Of a stretch of DNA of 64,000 nucleotides, positions 43,336 to 52,034 are shown one piece after another. A model generated the notes under the pieces. The model was not told the origin of the DNA. It did not search any database and was given only the letters and a program-made list of their open reading frames with translations. The translations under genes and the position numbers were made by a program. Source of the stretch: Rhizobium sp. NXC24 (GTDB lineage: Bacteria > Pseudomonadota > Alphaproteobacteria > Rhizobiales > Rhizobiaceae). The stretch covers positions 1-64,000 of the forward strand of contig NZ_CP024312.1 of NCBI RefSeq assembly GCF_002944315.1, read 5' to 3'. Every line of letters begins with the position of its first letter. Within the stretch, counting starts at the first letter, position 1.

Positions 43336-43854
43336 TCAACGTCCCCGCAGGCTGCTATCGATCACAGCTATGCGTGCGTTTATTTCTAGGATCTGCGCTC
43401 GAATTTGCTTTGCCTGCTCTATCCTGGCAGCCTTTTCGCTCTCGTCTGTGGGAGGAGTGGCAAGGTCGTAAAGGAAGTTTTTGATCGCGAAACGAACGTG
43501 CCACTTCCCCCCGCTCAAGCCACGGAGCTTGTTCCAGGCCTCCACAGAAAGATCGTTATGTGGAGACAGTTCAGCTTGTTCGAGCTTCAAAAGAGCTTCG
43601 GAAATCGTCTCCTCACCACGAAACAGCCCGCCTAGCGCTCTGTCCACCTCTTCAAATGACAGTTCTTCGCCATCGACTGTTTTCTCTAGGAGCGAAAGCG
43701 TCCGATCATCGTAGAAGTAGATCTCGCGCAACGCGCTCAGAATCTGCTTCACCGTCACGCGATCCACGACCTTGGTGCCATCCGTGCATATGGTCGCGAG
43801 GGCGGCTAATGCGTCGATTAACCCCATCCCTGCCGTCACGATTGTTGTAATCAC
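43336..43854 (-). CDS. Hypothetical protein downstream of the CBASS-like operon
   Basis: GTG 43854 is chosen (GGGAG 7 nt upstream), giving 172 residues. The N-terminus is mildly hydrophobic (VITTIVTAGMGLIDALAALA), the middle acidic (EELSFEEVDRALGGLF; LLKLEQAELSPHNDL), and the C-terminus a predicted coiled coil (EQAKQIRAQILEINARIAVI). No family was recognised. It follows the nucleotidyltransferase gene on the same strand after about 140 bp and may be an accessory part of that locus or independent. Confidence 0.6.
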   Translation of the reverse strand: MITTIVTAGMGLIDALAALATICTDGTKVVDRVTVKQILSALREIYFYDDRTLSLLEKTVDGEELSFEEVDRALGGLFRGEETISEALLKLEQAELSPHNDLSVEAWNKLRGLSGGKWHVRFAIKNFLYDLATPPTDESEKAARIEQAKQIRAQILEINARIAVIDSSLRGR

Positions 43855-43996
43855 ATGACTGCTCCCAGCCCATTTTCGAAAGACATTACCAACGCAACGA
43901 AGCCGCTTCAAACTACAATTGGACTGACTTCTGTCAGAACCATGAAACCGCTATTCCCATTTTGAAACGCCATTTAGTTTTCGGCGCTCCTGGCAT

Positions 43997-44860
43997 TCAG
44001 CCGTAGGCGGGGAAATAGTCGCCGAAGATCGAACGCCATTCCTCGATTGCCGACCTCACGTAGCCGATACTAGCGTAAGTCTCTGCGGCGACCGCTGACC
44101 GATGAGCGCTATTGATTACTGAGATCATCCTGTCCGCTTCAGCCTTGGAAAGATACGGCGCCACATCGTCGCTGTAACCCGCGGGGTCTGCAATTTTAGT
44201 CCAGACCTTTTCCCGGATCTTGTCGAGCACCCACCGGACCCCACTCGGAATGTCAGTGATGGTCACGTCTGTCAGAACATGGCGGACCAGAACCTCCAGA
44301 TGGAAGGACCGAAAAAGGTTGCCGTTGGCGCGGTTCCAGCACTTCATCATCTTGATCAACGGCACTAGCGAGCCACCGTGAGCCTTGTTGGAGGCTGTCC
44401 ATAGCTCGACGTGTTTCTTCGGATCGGTAGAAATCCATCTGCCGACAGTCGCGTCAGGAATAAGGAAGCCGCCTCCCGTCGGATAGAACCCGGGAACGAC
44501 ATCGACCTCAAAGTCCGTAAATGTGATGGTCACGGCTTGGCCGTCCGGTTTGATTTTAGGCGTCTTCGGGTACTCTTTCTTAAGAGTGCCCATCACGGCG
44601 GACAGCAACGCGCGCTGATTGTTGCTGGCATAGTATTTAGGATCGAGTACTACGAAGACGTCGATATCGGCGGTCGTTAAAGGCGCGATCATGGTGTTCC
44701 GACGATAGGAACCCGTCAAGAAACTCTCCAGCACGGAGAAGTCTCTCGCGACGGCATCGCGGACATTCGATTGGCGCGTTGAGGTCGTGCTTTCCTGGAG
44801 ACTTGTGATCTCCAGATTGGTTCTGAACTGGCGGAAAGCCTCTTCCACGGTTGTGACCAT
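43997..44860 (-). CDS. CD-NTase-type nucleotidyltransferase (second of two)
   Basis: The 287-residue protein has a complete polymerase-beta-like active site: GSYRR (Gly50-Ser51), DIDVFVVL (Asp65/Asp67) and FEVDVVPGF (Asp120). An OAS-like helical C-terminal domain follows (KMMKCWNRANGNLFRSFHLE). This is the architecture of oligonucleotide cyclases that make the CBASS second messenger. It lies 7 bp after the S-4TM effector gene, so one transcript carries two cyclase-like genes. Product and substrate cannot be read from sequence. Confidence 0.82.
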   Translation of the reverse strand: MVTTVEEAFRQFRTNLEITSLQESTTSTRQSNVRDAVARDFSVLESFLTGSYRRNTMIAPLTTADIDVFVVLDPKYYASNNQRALLSAVMGTLKKEYPKTPKIKPDGQAVTITFTDFEVDVVPGFYPTGGGFLIPDATVGRWISTDPKKHVELWTASNKAHGGSLVPLIKMMKCWNRANGNLFRSFHLEVLVRHVLTDVTITDIPSGVRWVLDKIREKVWTKIADPAGYSDDVAPYLSKAEADRMISVINSAHRSAVAAETYASIGYVRSAIEEWRSIFGDYFPAYG

Positions 44861-44867
44861 CGTTCGC

Positions 44868-45638
44868 TCAGATCCCCAGCCGTGTTCGTGCCTGATCCCA
44901 TTCTTGTGTCAGGCGTGCGTTGTGCTTGTGGAACACCCGCGATGAAAGAAGGATGGCAGCAGTGGCCTTCGTCGTCTCGTAGAAGGAGAACAAGTCGATT
45001 GCCTGCGATTGCGCCGCAACACGCGAGAATGACTGCTTGCTCGAGAACAGCCGATGGAAGTTGTCGTAAACCTGTTCACTGCGAAGACGAAGCCACTCCA
45101 TTCGAAGCCAGCGCGAGATGATGTCTTCGCTGAAAAGAACCTGCGCCGCTACCGTCAGCAATTCCAGATTGGTGGATCGGACCGAGATTGCGATAACGTA
45201 GACAACAAGGTATCCCAGGGTCTTCGCCCGCTGGCCAACAAGCATCTTTCGAACGATCTCGCGCGTGAAGAACGTACTCTCCATGATCGATGCAGCGAGG
45301 CGCTTCAGCGGGTTCGTCTGGTCGTTGTTGTAGTACCCAACCGTCTCCTCGTTCGTCAGGGAAACCCCGTAGCTGTTCGAAAGGAGTTCCTGCCTCCGCT
45401 TGTCTTCCGCCCGAGGGAAAAAGTACAGTTCTTGCGCCTGCCCCTGAACGAAGAACAGAAGCGCAAGCACGAGGAATGCGATCTGGAGGATTTCGAACAA
45501 CACCGGATAGGCGGCTTTATCGACGAAGAGCGTGCCAATGGAAAGCGCCGATACGATCCAGAACAGCCAGCCTCCGATAGTCTCGGCGAGTTCCAGAGGT
45601 TTGTAATAATTCTCACCGACTGTATCCACCTTGGGCAT
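44868..45638 (-). CDS. S-4TM (SLATT-like) pore-forming effector
   Basis: The 256-residue protein has four hydrophobic segments: about 20-40 (ETIGGWLFWIVSALSIGTLF), 46-68 (VLFEILQIAFLVLALLFFVQ), 138-155 (LGYLVVYVIAISV) and 160-180. Between the pairs is a charged cytoplasmic loop (FFPRAEDKRRQELLSNSYGV). It fits the S-4TM/SLATT membrane effectors of CBASS, which depolarise the membrane on binding the signal. It sits between two nucleotidyltransferase genes with 15- and 7-bp gaps. Confidence 0.82.
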   Translation of the reverse strand: MPKVDTVGENYYKPLELAETIGGWLFWIVSALSIGTLFVDKAAYPVLFEILQIAFLVLALLFFVQGQAQELYFFPRAEDKRRQELLSNSYGVSLTNEETVGYYNNDQTNPLKRLAASIMESTFFTREIVRKMLVGQRAKTLGYLVVYVIAISVRSTNLELLTVAAQVLFSEDIISRWLRMEWLRLRSEQVYDNFHRLFSSKQSFSRVAAQSQAIDLFSFYETTKATAAILLSSRVFHKHNARLTQEWDQARTRLGI

Positions 45639-45653
45639 CTCGACCTCTCCCGA

Positions 45654-47093
45654 CTACTTGATTACGACGTAAAAGGGCTCACTGAAGCCCACGAGCTGAT
45701 CATCGCTTCTGCGAATGACGAATGCTTCCGCCATGTGAACTCCCCGATATTGCAGCGACTCCCACCGGCGATTGCGATCATTCGGTTTCTCGAAGCCACC
45801 TCGACCCTTCTTGAGCGCCATAGCAACGGCTCCGGTATTGGTGATCCGCCACCGAACGTAGCAGTCCGCTGGTACCATCTGAAATTTGTTGACCCGCAGA
45901 TCGAACCAAAGTCCGCCCTGGGGTGGCAGGGCCTCGCCGGAATTTACCGGATGCCCGCGCCCTGACGATTGGGACGATCGGTATTCGGCGAGTACCTGCA
46001 CATTGTGGGAGACATGCTGGGCGGGCTGCCACGGTGGTCTTTGGAGATGAGCGGGCGTTCGGAAGGCCGGCGGGAGAATGCTGACCCCGAAGTCAATCAC
46101 CGCATCAACTAGAGTGCCCAGATGGGCTGCCCCCTCCTTAAGGAGAGACAATGTCTGCTGGCTCGCGGTCGCTTCAGCCTTCTTGACGTTCTCGCCCTTC
46201 GCGAAATCGTCACCGAAAACCTTCCTCCACTTCTCGATGCTGTCAGAGCGGGTTTCCGCAGCCATCGCGTCGTCGATCCATTTCCGATACTTGTTCACGA
46301 AGTTCCGGAAGTTGGCGTACTGGGTGTCGTTCCAGAGATCAGCGAAATTCTCTGTAGGGAGGGATGGATTCGCGACTTCTGGCTTATCCGGGCGAGCTTG
46401 CAGCCAATCGTCCAGCCTGACCATTATTGTTTGAAGGGCGGTTGGTGTGTCTGCGAAGGCCGCCGAATCCTTGTCGAACCACTCGATCCTGTGACCGATC
46501 AGTGTCGTCAGCAGAACGGACTGGCAACTGAAGCGTTTCTTGATGTCCCTGATGTACTTGATCAGCCTTGTCGCCTTCCGGAACGAGTTATTCCCTGAAT
46601 ACCCGTTCTTCTCGCGCATCCACCGGGTATACTCAACGGGTTGAGATTCATCGAACTTGTCGTTGCGCTTATCACAAACCTCCAGTGTTCCCTGGTATTC
46701 GCGGTCCATCACCAGGGGTGCGATGTCGATCTTGCAGTCGTCGGCGTAGGTGATGGTGACGCAGTAGTCATAGACGACGGTCTTGTCCGCATATCGACCA
46801 CTTTCCAGAAAGACCCGACCAAGATCCTTCACGTACTGGGCAGCGCTCCAGCCGTCCACCGGCCGAACTCGGACGAGAAGATCAGCATCGAATTCCCCCC
46901 CATCAACCGGGCGGATGATCGTGTCGTGCGCCCACGAGCCCTGACCGATAAAGGTGGAAATTGTCGGCTCCCAGTCGGAATCTCTCAGAAACGATTTGAT
47001 AGTCTCTACCCGCTCCTCGAGCCGGGTGATGCGCGTCTGGTTCAGATTGACAGTATCAGCAAGAAAATCTTTGAAATCATTGACAAGTTTCAT
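45654..47093 (-). CDS. SMODS-type CD-NTase fused to AGS-C sensor domain (first of two)
   Basis: The 479-residue protein has the SMODS nucleotidyltransferase motifs GQGSWAHDT (Gly52-Ser53), GEFDADLLVRV (Asp69/Asp71) and CKIDIAPLV (Asp123). Its C-terminal beta-rich domain (about 350-479; GLWFDLRVNKF, YVRWRITNTGA, HMAEAFVIRRSD) matches the AGS-C sensor domain found behind SMODS cyclases. It is the first gene of the operon. A role as ligand-regulated second-messenger synthase is inferred from the fusion. Confidence 0.85.
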   Translation of the reverse strand: MKLVNDFKDFLADTVNLNQTRITRLEERVETIKSFLRDSDWEPTISTFIGQGSWAHDTIIRPVDGGEFDADLLVRVRPVDGWSAAQYVKDLGRVFLESGRYADKTVVYDYCVTITYADDCKIDIAPLVMDREYQGTLEVCDKRNDKFDESQPVEYTRWMREKNGYSGNNSFRKATRLIKYIRDIKKRFSCQSVLLTTLIGHRIEWFDKDSAAFADTPTALQTIMVRLDDWLQARPDKPEVANPSLPTENFADLWNDTQYANFRNFVNKYRKWIDDAMAAETRSDSIEKWRKVFGDDFAKGENVKKAEATASQQTLSLLKEGAAHLGTLVDAVIDFGVSILPPAFRTPAHLQRPPWQPAQHVSHNVQVLAEYRSSQSSGRGHPVNSGEALPPQGGLWFDLRVNKFQMVPADCYVRWRITNTGAVAMALKKGRGGFEKPNDRNRRWESLQYRGVHMAEAFVIRRSDDQLVGFSEPFYVVIK

Positions 47094-48182
47094 GGGTCCC
47101 TCCGGGCCAGAGGTAGGTTATCAAATCGTTAATTTCAACTGTCGCGATAGTGAATCTGCAACCGTTTTTGATGGCCCGCTAACGGCTGCAAACGCAGCAA
47201 GAGGAATGATGGGAAACACCGATCTTCGATAGTGGGAGGAGAGTGAGGAAGCGGCTCAGCCTGACTGCAATGATCTCGCAAGATAGTCGATAGATGTCTG
47301 ACACGGCGGGACGGCTGACGGCCGGATGCATGCACGGCGTAGAGTTTGGTATCCGGAGGGTAGTAGATGTCAAGTGACGAGGACAGTCGGCCGACCGATG
47401 CAACCCATCGTCGTTTGGTCTCGCTGGATACGCGTTTGCCACCAGCGCTGCCAAGGCTGACAGATAGCTTGAGGTTGCATGTCCGCTGTCGCTTTCCCCG
47501 ATCCAAACGCCGTCAGTACGCGCAGCCCCAAATTAGTTATTCCAGCCAGCCCAAGCTCTTAGCTCGCCTAATGAATCTATTGCACAGGGTCGTTGGTTCT
47601 AATCCGTTCAAGGCGAAAGACCGCGCCATCGCGACTCGATCAATCGTTCGAAATGATGAAGTTCTGATTGGCAGCTTTGCGCTTTCCATCCTGCGGTTGA
47701 ACTTCTCGGAAGCTGCGATGCACATCGTAGGCGGGCTGTGTCCCTTGGGGTGATCTCGAACTGCGGCGTTCTGGCGGCCGTTGTGGCCTGACCGACGTGC
47801 ATCGGTGGAGGCCAAGGGATCGCAGCGAAACGCGTTTAAACGAGGCGAGCTTTTCGCCCCTGATGTATGCGTTTAACCCGGCGCGGCCGCAGGGCCGCGG
47901 CGCTCGCTTGGTCGGTGAAGGCTTTTGCGATTTGCGATCGTGCCCACCGCGCTTTCAATTTAGCCCGGATTGAGTTCAAGGAGGGAGATTGCCTGGGGCG
48001 TCATCCGAATTTAGCGCATCCGAGATGCCCACCGTTGAAGGGTCTCCGGATGCGCGGATAGCCCGCGAGATCTTGTGCACTGCCGCAAAATTTTTCTCAC
48101 TGTGTGACGTTCATGGGCAAATTCTGCTTTGTCTACAGCTTTCATGGACAATAGCTTCGTCTCAAATCAAAAGGGGACGTTC
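47094..48182. other. 1.1-kb region without a convincing gene
   Basis: One frame (47367-47753) has a good GGAGGG ribosome-binding site but an arginine/leucine-rich, unprotein-like translation. A GGGTCGTTGGTTCTAATCC string near 47586 resembles a tRNA T-arm, but the 3' half of the stem does not pair. The region may hold an island boundary. The last 100 bp must carry the metQ promoter. Confidence 0.35.
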
Positions 48183-48986
48183 ATGAGAAAGTACATTGCA
48201 GGCATAATTGCGCTCGCGGCATTGACGTTGGCTGGCAGTGTCAGCGCCGAAACGATCAAGGTCGGCGTGGTGCCAGGAGTATATGCCGATTCCATCGAGG
48301 CACTCGTTCCGGAAGCGAAGGCCAAGGGCCTCGACCTCCAGGTCGTCGAATTCACCGACTGGACGACGCCGAACATCGCTCTTCAGTCGGGCGACATCGA
48401 CGTAAACTACTTCCAGCACCAGCCGTTCCTGAATAACGCGATCAAGGAACGAGGCTACGATTTCAAGAGTGCCGGCATCGGCGTCCTAGCTAACATCGGT
48501 CTTTATTCGCTCAAGCATAAAAGCTTTGACGAGATCCCCGACAAAGGAACGGTCGCGATTGCGAACGACCCCGTCAACCAGGGGCGTGGCCTTCTTCTCC
48601 TGCAGACGGCAGGCCTGCTGAAGCTCAAGGATGGCGTCGGTTTCAAGGGAACGCTTGACGATATCGTCGACAACCCGAAGCACCTCACGTTCAACGAAGT
48701 CGAGGGGCCGCAGCTCTCGCGCGTCACCGCGGATGTCGATCTTGCGCAGGGCTACCCCCACTTCATCGTCGCATCGAAGGCTTTCAATCCGAGCTCGGGG
48801 CTGCTCTATTCGGGCGTCGGTGACAAGCAGTTCGCAATTGTCTTCGCGGTCCAGTCTGCGAAGGTCAACGATGCGGGCATCAAACAACTGGTTGATCTCT
48901 ACCAGAAATCAGACGCCGTGAAGGCTGCGATCGACAAGGCGTTCGCTTCGGATCCTAAGCTCTATACGCTCCCATGGGTAAATTGA
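48183..48986 (+). CDS. metQ: MetQ/NlpA-type substrate-binding protein
   Basis: ATG 48183 (AGGGGACGTTC upstream) gives 267 residues with a Sec signal (IIALAALTLAGSVSAE) and the NlpA lipoprotein-family fold: IKVGVVPGVYADSIEALVPE, TTPNIALQSGDIDVNYFQHQ, AIANDPVNQGRGLLLLQ. No lipobox Cys is present, so it is free in the periplasm. In the family it binds methionine or related sulfur compounds; the downstream desulfurisation enzymes suggest an organosulfur ligand. Confidence 0.88.
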   Translation: MRKYIAGIIALAALTLAGSVSAETIKVGVVPGVYADSIEALVPEAKAKGLDLQVVEFTDWTTPNIALQSGDIDVNYFQHQPFLNNAIKERGYDFKSAGIGVLANIGLYSLKHKSFDEIPDKGTVAIANDPVNQGRGLLLLQTAGLLKLKDGVGFKGTLDDIVDNPKHLTFNEVEGPQLSRVTADVDLAQGYPHFIVASKAFNPSSGLLYSGVGDKQFAIVFAVQSAKVNDAGIKQLVDLYQKSDAVKAAIDKAFASDPKLYTLPWVN

Positions 48987-50131
48987 GCGCGACGGCCCTA
49001 CGCGTGTCCCAAGCGACGGGCGGCGAGCCGAAAAATCCAGAATTAACGACAATCCCGGTAGAACACGCTCTGCCGGGACTGTCGCGAAACGTCGGTACAG
49101 TTTCCTTCACGAATGTCGAGAAACGTTACAATTCGTCGGCCGGCGAGGTGCATGCACTCAGGGGGATCTCCATCGACGTGCCGGCCGGATCGGTTTACGG
49201 GATCATCGGTCGGAGCGGTGCCGGAAAGTCGAGCCTGCTTCGCACGATCAACCGTCTGGAAAAGCCGACCGGCGGCCGGGTAACGGTCGATGGCGTCGAT
49301 GTATCGACTCTTGAGGAGGACGGGCTGGTGGAGCTCCGTCGGAGGATCGGCATGATCTTCCAGCATTTCAACCTTCTGTCGTCAAAGACCGTCTGGGGCA
49401 ATGTTGCGTTCCCGCTGCTCGTCGCGGGCGTTCCGAAACGCCAGATCGAAGAGCGTGTTGCGGAAGTGCTGGCGCTGGTCGGGCTCGAGGGGAAAGGGAA
49501 AACCTACCCGTCGCGATTGTCAGGCGGACAGAAGCAGCGCGTCGGTATTGCCAGGGCGCTCGTCCACCGGCCTGAGATCCTGCTTTGCGACGAGGCGACG
49601 TCCGCTCTTGATCCGGAAACGACGATGTCGATCCTCGCGCTCTTGAAGGACATCAACCGCCGGCTCAACCTGACGATCATTCTGATCACGCATGAGATGA
49701 GCGTCATTCGCGAAATCTGCGACCAGGTTCTCGTTCTCGATGAGGGAAGTGTCGCAGAATCGGGCCCTGTTTGGCAGGTCTTTGGAAACCCGATCCACCC
49801 TGCAACGCGGGCGCTGCTGCAACCATTGAACCGTGACATTCCGGAAGACGTCAAAAGCCGTCTTCGCGATCAACCGGACGGAGAAGCGACGCGGACAATC
49901 ATGGAGCTGTCCTATTCGGGTGAGGGCGGGCTGGAACCCGACGTCGCCGCGATCGCGAATGCTCTAGGCACGTCGACGCGGGTTCTGCAAAGTTCGCTCG
50001 ATCGCATTCAGGGACATGTGAGCGGGCGTCTGCTCATTTCCGTCAACGAGGTGAGAACGAGGGTGCCGCCTGGCCTCGAAGGTCTCGCTCATCAAGTCAG
50101 GATACTCGGCTATGTCGGCGATGATGTATGA
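48974..50131 (+). CDS. metN: MetN-type ABC transporter ATPase with NIL domain
   Basis: The 385-residue ATPase has Walker A GRSGAGKS (79-86), Q-loop FQHFNLLSSKTVWGNV, signature LSGGQ (182-186), Walker B LLCDEATSALDP (203-214), and a C-terminal NIL regulatory domain (about 300-385; LISVNEVRTRVPPGLEG). An unusual N-terminal extension of about 40 residues precedes the ABC domain; the true start could be internal. It overlaps metQ by 13 bp and metI by 20 bp. Confidence 0.88.
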   Translation: MGKLSATALRVSQATGGEPKNPELTTIPVEHALPGLSRNVGTVSFTNVEKRYNSSAGEVHALRGISIDVPAGSVYGIIGRSGAGKSSLLRTINRLEKPTGGRVTVDGVDVSTLEEDGLVELRRRIGMIFQHFNLLSSKTVWGNVAFPLLVAGVPKRQIEERVAEVLALVGLEGKGKTYPSRLSGGQKQRVGIARALVHRPEILLCDEATSALDPETTMSILALLKDINRRLNLTIILITHEMSVIREICDQVLVLDEGSVAESGPVWQVFGNPIHPATRALLQPLNRDIPEDVKSRLRDQPDGEATRTIMELSYSGEGGLEPDVAAIANALGTSTRVLQSSLDRIQGHVSGRLLISVNEVRTRVPPGLEGLAHQVRILGYVGDDV

Positions 50132-50789
50132 ACGCCTGTGGCAGGCGTTGCTCGACACGATTGCGATGGTTGGGGTTTCCTCTCTAATCGCATTTGCGGC
50201 AGGAATTCCGCTTGCTGTCTTTCTGGTGCTGGCCCAGCCTGGCGGACTGATCGAGGCGCCCAAGACGCAGCGCGTACTGGCAGCGATCATCAACGGTTTT
50301 CGCGCGACACCGTTCATCGTTCTTCTCGTTGCGTTGCTGCCACTTACCCGTCTGATCACCGGGACGACCATCGGCGTCTGGGCGGCCGCAGTGCCCTTGT
50401 CCATCAGTGCGACACCATTCTTCGCCCGGATCGCCGAGGTCAGTCTTCGCGAGGTCGATCCCGGCCTGATCGAAGCGGCGCAGGCGATCGGGTGCCGACG
50501 GTGGCATATCGTCCGTCATGTCCTGATCCCTGAAGCACTCCCCAGCATCATTGGCGGTTTCACGATCACGCTCGTTAGCGTCATCGGCGCCTCCGCAATG
50601 GCAGGTGCTGTCGGCGCGGGTGGTCTTGGAGACATGGCCATCCGCTATGGATACCAGCGCTTTGACACGACCGTCATGGCGGCGGTGATCGTTGTCCTGA
50701 TCGCGCTGGTCTGCCTCGTGCAGTTCGCCGGCGATAGCGCCGTGCGATACCTGGCGCGCGATGATCTGAAAGATCGATACACGACATGA
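50112..50789 (+). CDS. metI: MetI-type ABC transporter permease
   Basis: A 225-residue permease with five membrane spans and the binding-protein-dependent transport EAA loop (EVDPGLIEAAQAIGCRRWHI). ATG 50112 (MSAMMYERLWQALLDT). It forms the membrane channel with MetN. Its stop overlaps the following sfnB-like gene (ATGA), tying import to the downstream catabolic enzymes. Confidence 0.88.
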   Translation: MSAMMYERLWQALLDTIAMVGVSSLIAFAAGIPLAVFLVLAQPGGLIEAPKTQRVLAAIINGFRATPFIVLLVALLPLTRLITGTTIGVWAAAVPLSISATPFFARIAEVSLREVDPGLIEAAQAIGCRRWHIVRHVLIPEALPSIIGGFTITLVSVIGASAMAGAVGAGGLGDMAIRYGYQRFDTTVMAAVIVVLIALVCLVQFAGDSAVRYLARDDLKDRYTT

Positions 50790-52027
50790 CCAATCAGAAT
50801 CCTCATTCTCGCGATACAGCCGGACGCCGTCCATCGGCTCCTGTGCGGCCGCATCTCATTACCAGTGATCAGGAGGCTTTGGACATTGCTTCTCGATTGG
50901 CGGAGCGCTTTGTGGTCCGAGCTTCCGAGCGTGACGCCAAAAGGCTGCTGCCCTGGGAGGAGGTCAACGAATACACCGCAAGCGGTCTTGGCGGAATGAC
51001 GATCCCGAAGGCATTCGGCGGAGCGGAAGTGTCGAACGTCACCCTGGCGAAGGTGTTCGAAACCCTCTGCGCGGCGGATCCCGCCCTCGGCCAAATCCCT
51101 CAGAACCAGTTTGGCGTGCTCGCGTTGCTGAAGGACGTCGGCTCCGACGCCCAGAAGGCCCGGATCTTCGGCGATGTCCTCAATGGATTCCGCATCGGGA
51201 ATGCTGGCCCGGAGAAAAAGACGAAATCGGTGGCCGTCAGCACGACTATACTGCGATCGACGGCAGACGGCCCGCGACTGACCGGCCGTCGCTTTTATTC
51301 GACGGGAGCGATCTTTGCGCACTGGATACCGACAAGGGCGATTGATGACGAAGGGCGAGCCATCCAGGTCTGGGCTGCCCATGATGCACCTGGTGTGACT
51401 GTCATCGACGACTGGTCGTCCTTCGGCCAGCGCACGACAGCCAGTGGCTCCGTCGGGTTCGCTGATGTCCCCATCGACCCGGAACTCGTCTTCCCGGTCT
51501 GGTCCTATGCCGACCGTCCCGGTCTCGCCGGTCCGATTTCCCAGCTCGTGCAGGCTTCCATCGATTCGGGGATTGCGGCGGCCGCGGTCGGCGATGCCGT
51601 GGCGTTTGTCCGAGATCGTGCAAGGCCATGGGTCGATTCCGGCGTCTCCTCAGCAACCGACGATCCAACGATCATCCACTCGGTCGGCAGCCTCTACACG
51701 GATCTTCATGCAGCGCAAGCAATCCTGTATGAAGCGGCCGAGACGATAGATCGGGTTGCCCAAGAAAAAGTCACGGACGCGTCCAGCGCTTTGGCGTCTG
51801 TCGCAGTCGCCGAGGCAAAGATCCTGACCACCGAGATCGCGCTTGCGGCGACCGAACAGCTTTTCGACCTTGCGGGCTCGGCCTCGACACGGGAGGCACA
51901 CAATCTCGGCCGCCACTGGCGAAACGCGCGTGTCCATACCCTGCACGATCCGGTGCGCTGGAAATACCACCTTCTCGGAAAATATGAGCTGACCGGCGCT
52001 TATCCAGCCAGACATCAGTGGAATTGA
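50786..52027 (+). CDS. SfnB-family sulfur acquisition oxidoreductase (copy 1)
   Basis: The 413-residue flavoprotein has the acyl-CoA dehydrogenase-like fold of SfnB/DszC-type enzymes: LPWEEVNEYTASGLGGMTIP, GQIPQNQFGVLALL, RRFYSTGAIFAHWI, and the C-terminal HTLHDPVRWKYHLLGKYEL. These use reduced flavin to oxidise or desulfurise organosulfur compounds such as sulfones under sulfur limitation. It is coupled to metI (4-nt overlap) and followed 7 bp later by a paralogue. Confidence 0.85.
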   Translation: MTNQNPHSRDTAGRRPSAPVRPHLITSDQEALDIASRLAERFVVRASERDAKRLLPWEEVNEYTASGLGGMTIPKAFGGAEVSNVTLAKVFETLCAADPALGQIPQNQFGVLALLKDVGSDAQKARIFGDVLNGFRIGNAGPEKKTKSVAVSTTILRSTADGPRLTGRRFYSTGAIFAHWIPTRAIDDEGRAIQVWAAHDAPGVTVIDDWSSFGQRTTASGSVGFADVPIDPELVFPVWSYADRPGLAGPISQLVQASIDSGIAAAAVGDAVAFVRDRARPWVDSGVSSATDDPTIIHSVGSLYTDLHAAQAILYEAAETIDRVAQEKVTDASSALASVAVAEAKILTTEIALAATEQLFDLAGSASTREAHNLGRHWRNARVHTLHDPVRWKYHLLGKYELTGAYPARHQWN

Positions 52028-52034
52028 GGCGCCG

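Noticed and set aside
47525..47605. tRNA-like sequence near GGTCGTTGGTTCTAATCC
   Set aside because: The T-stem does not close on its 3' side and no cloverleaf can be drawn.
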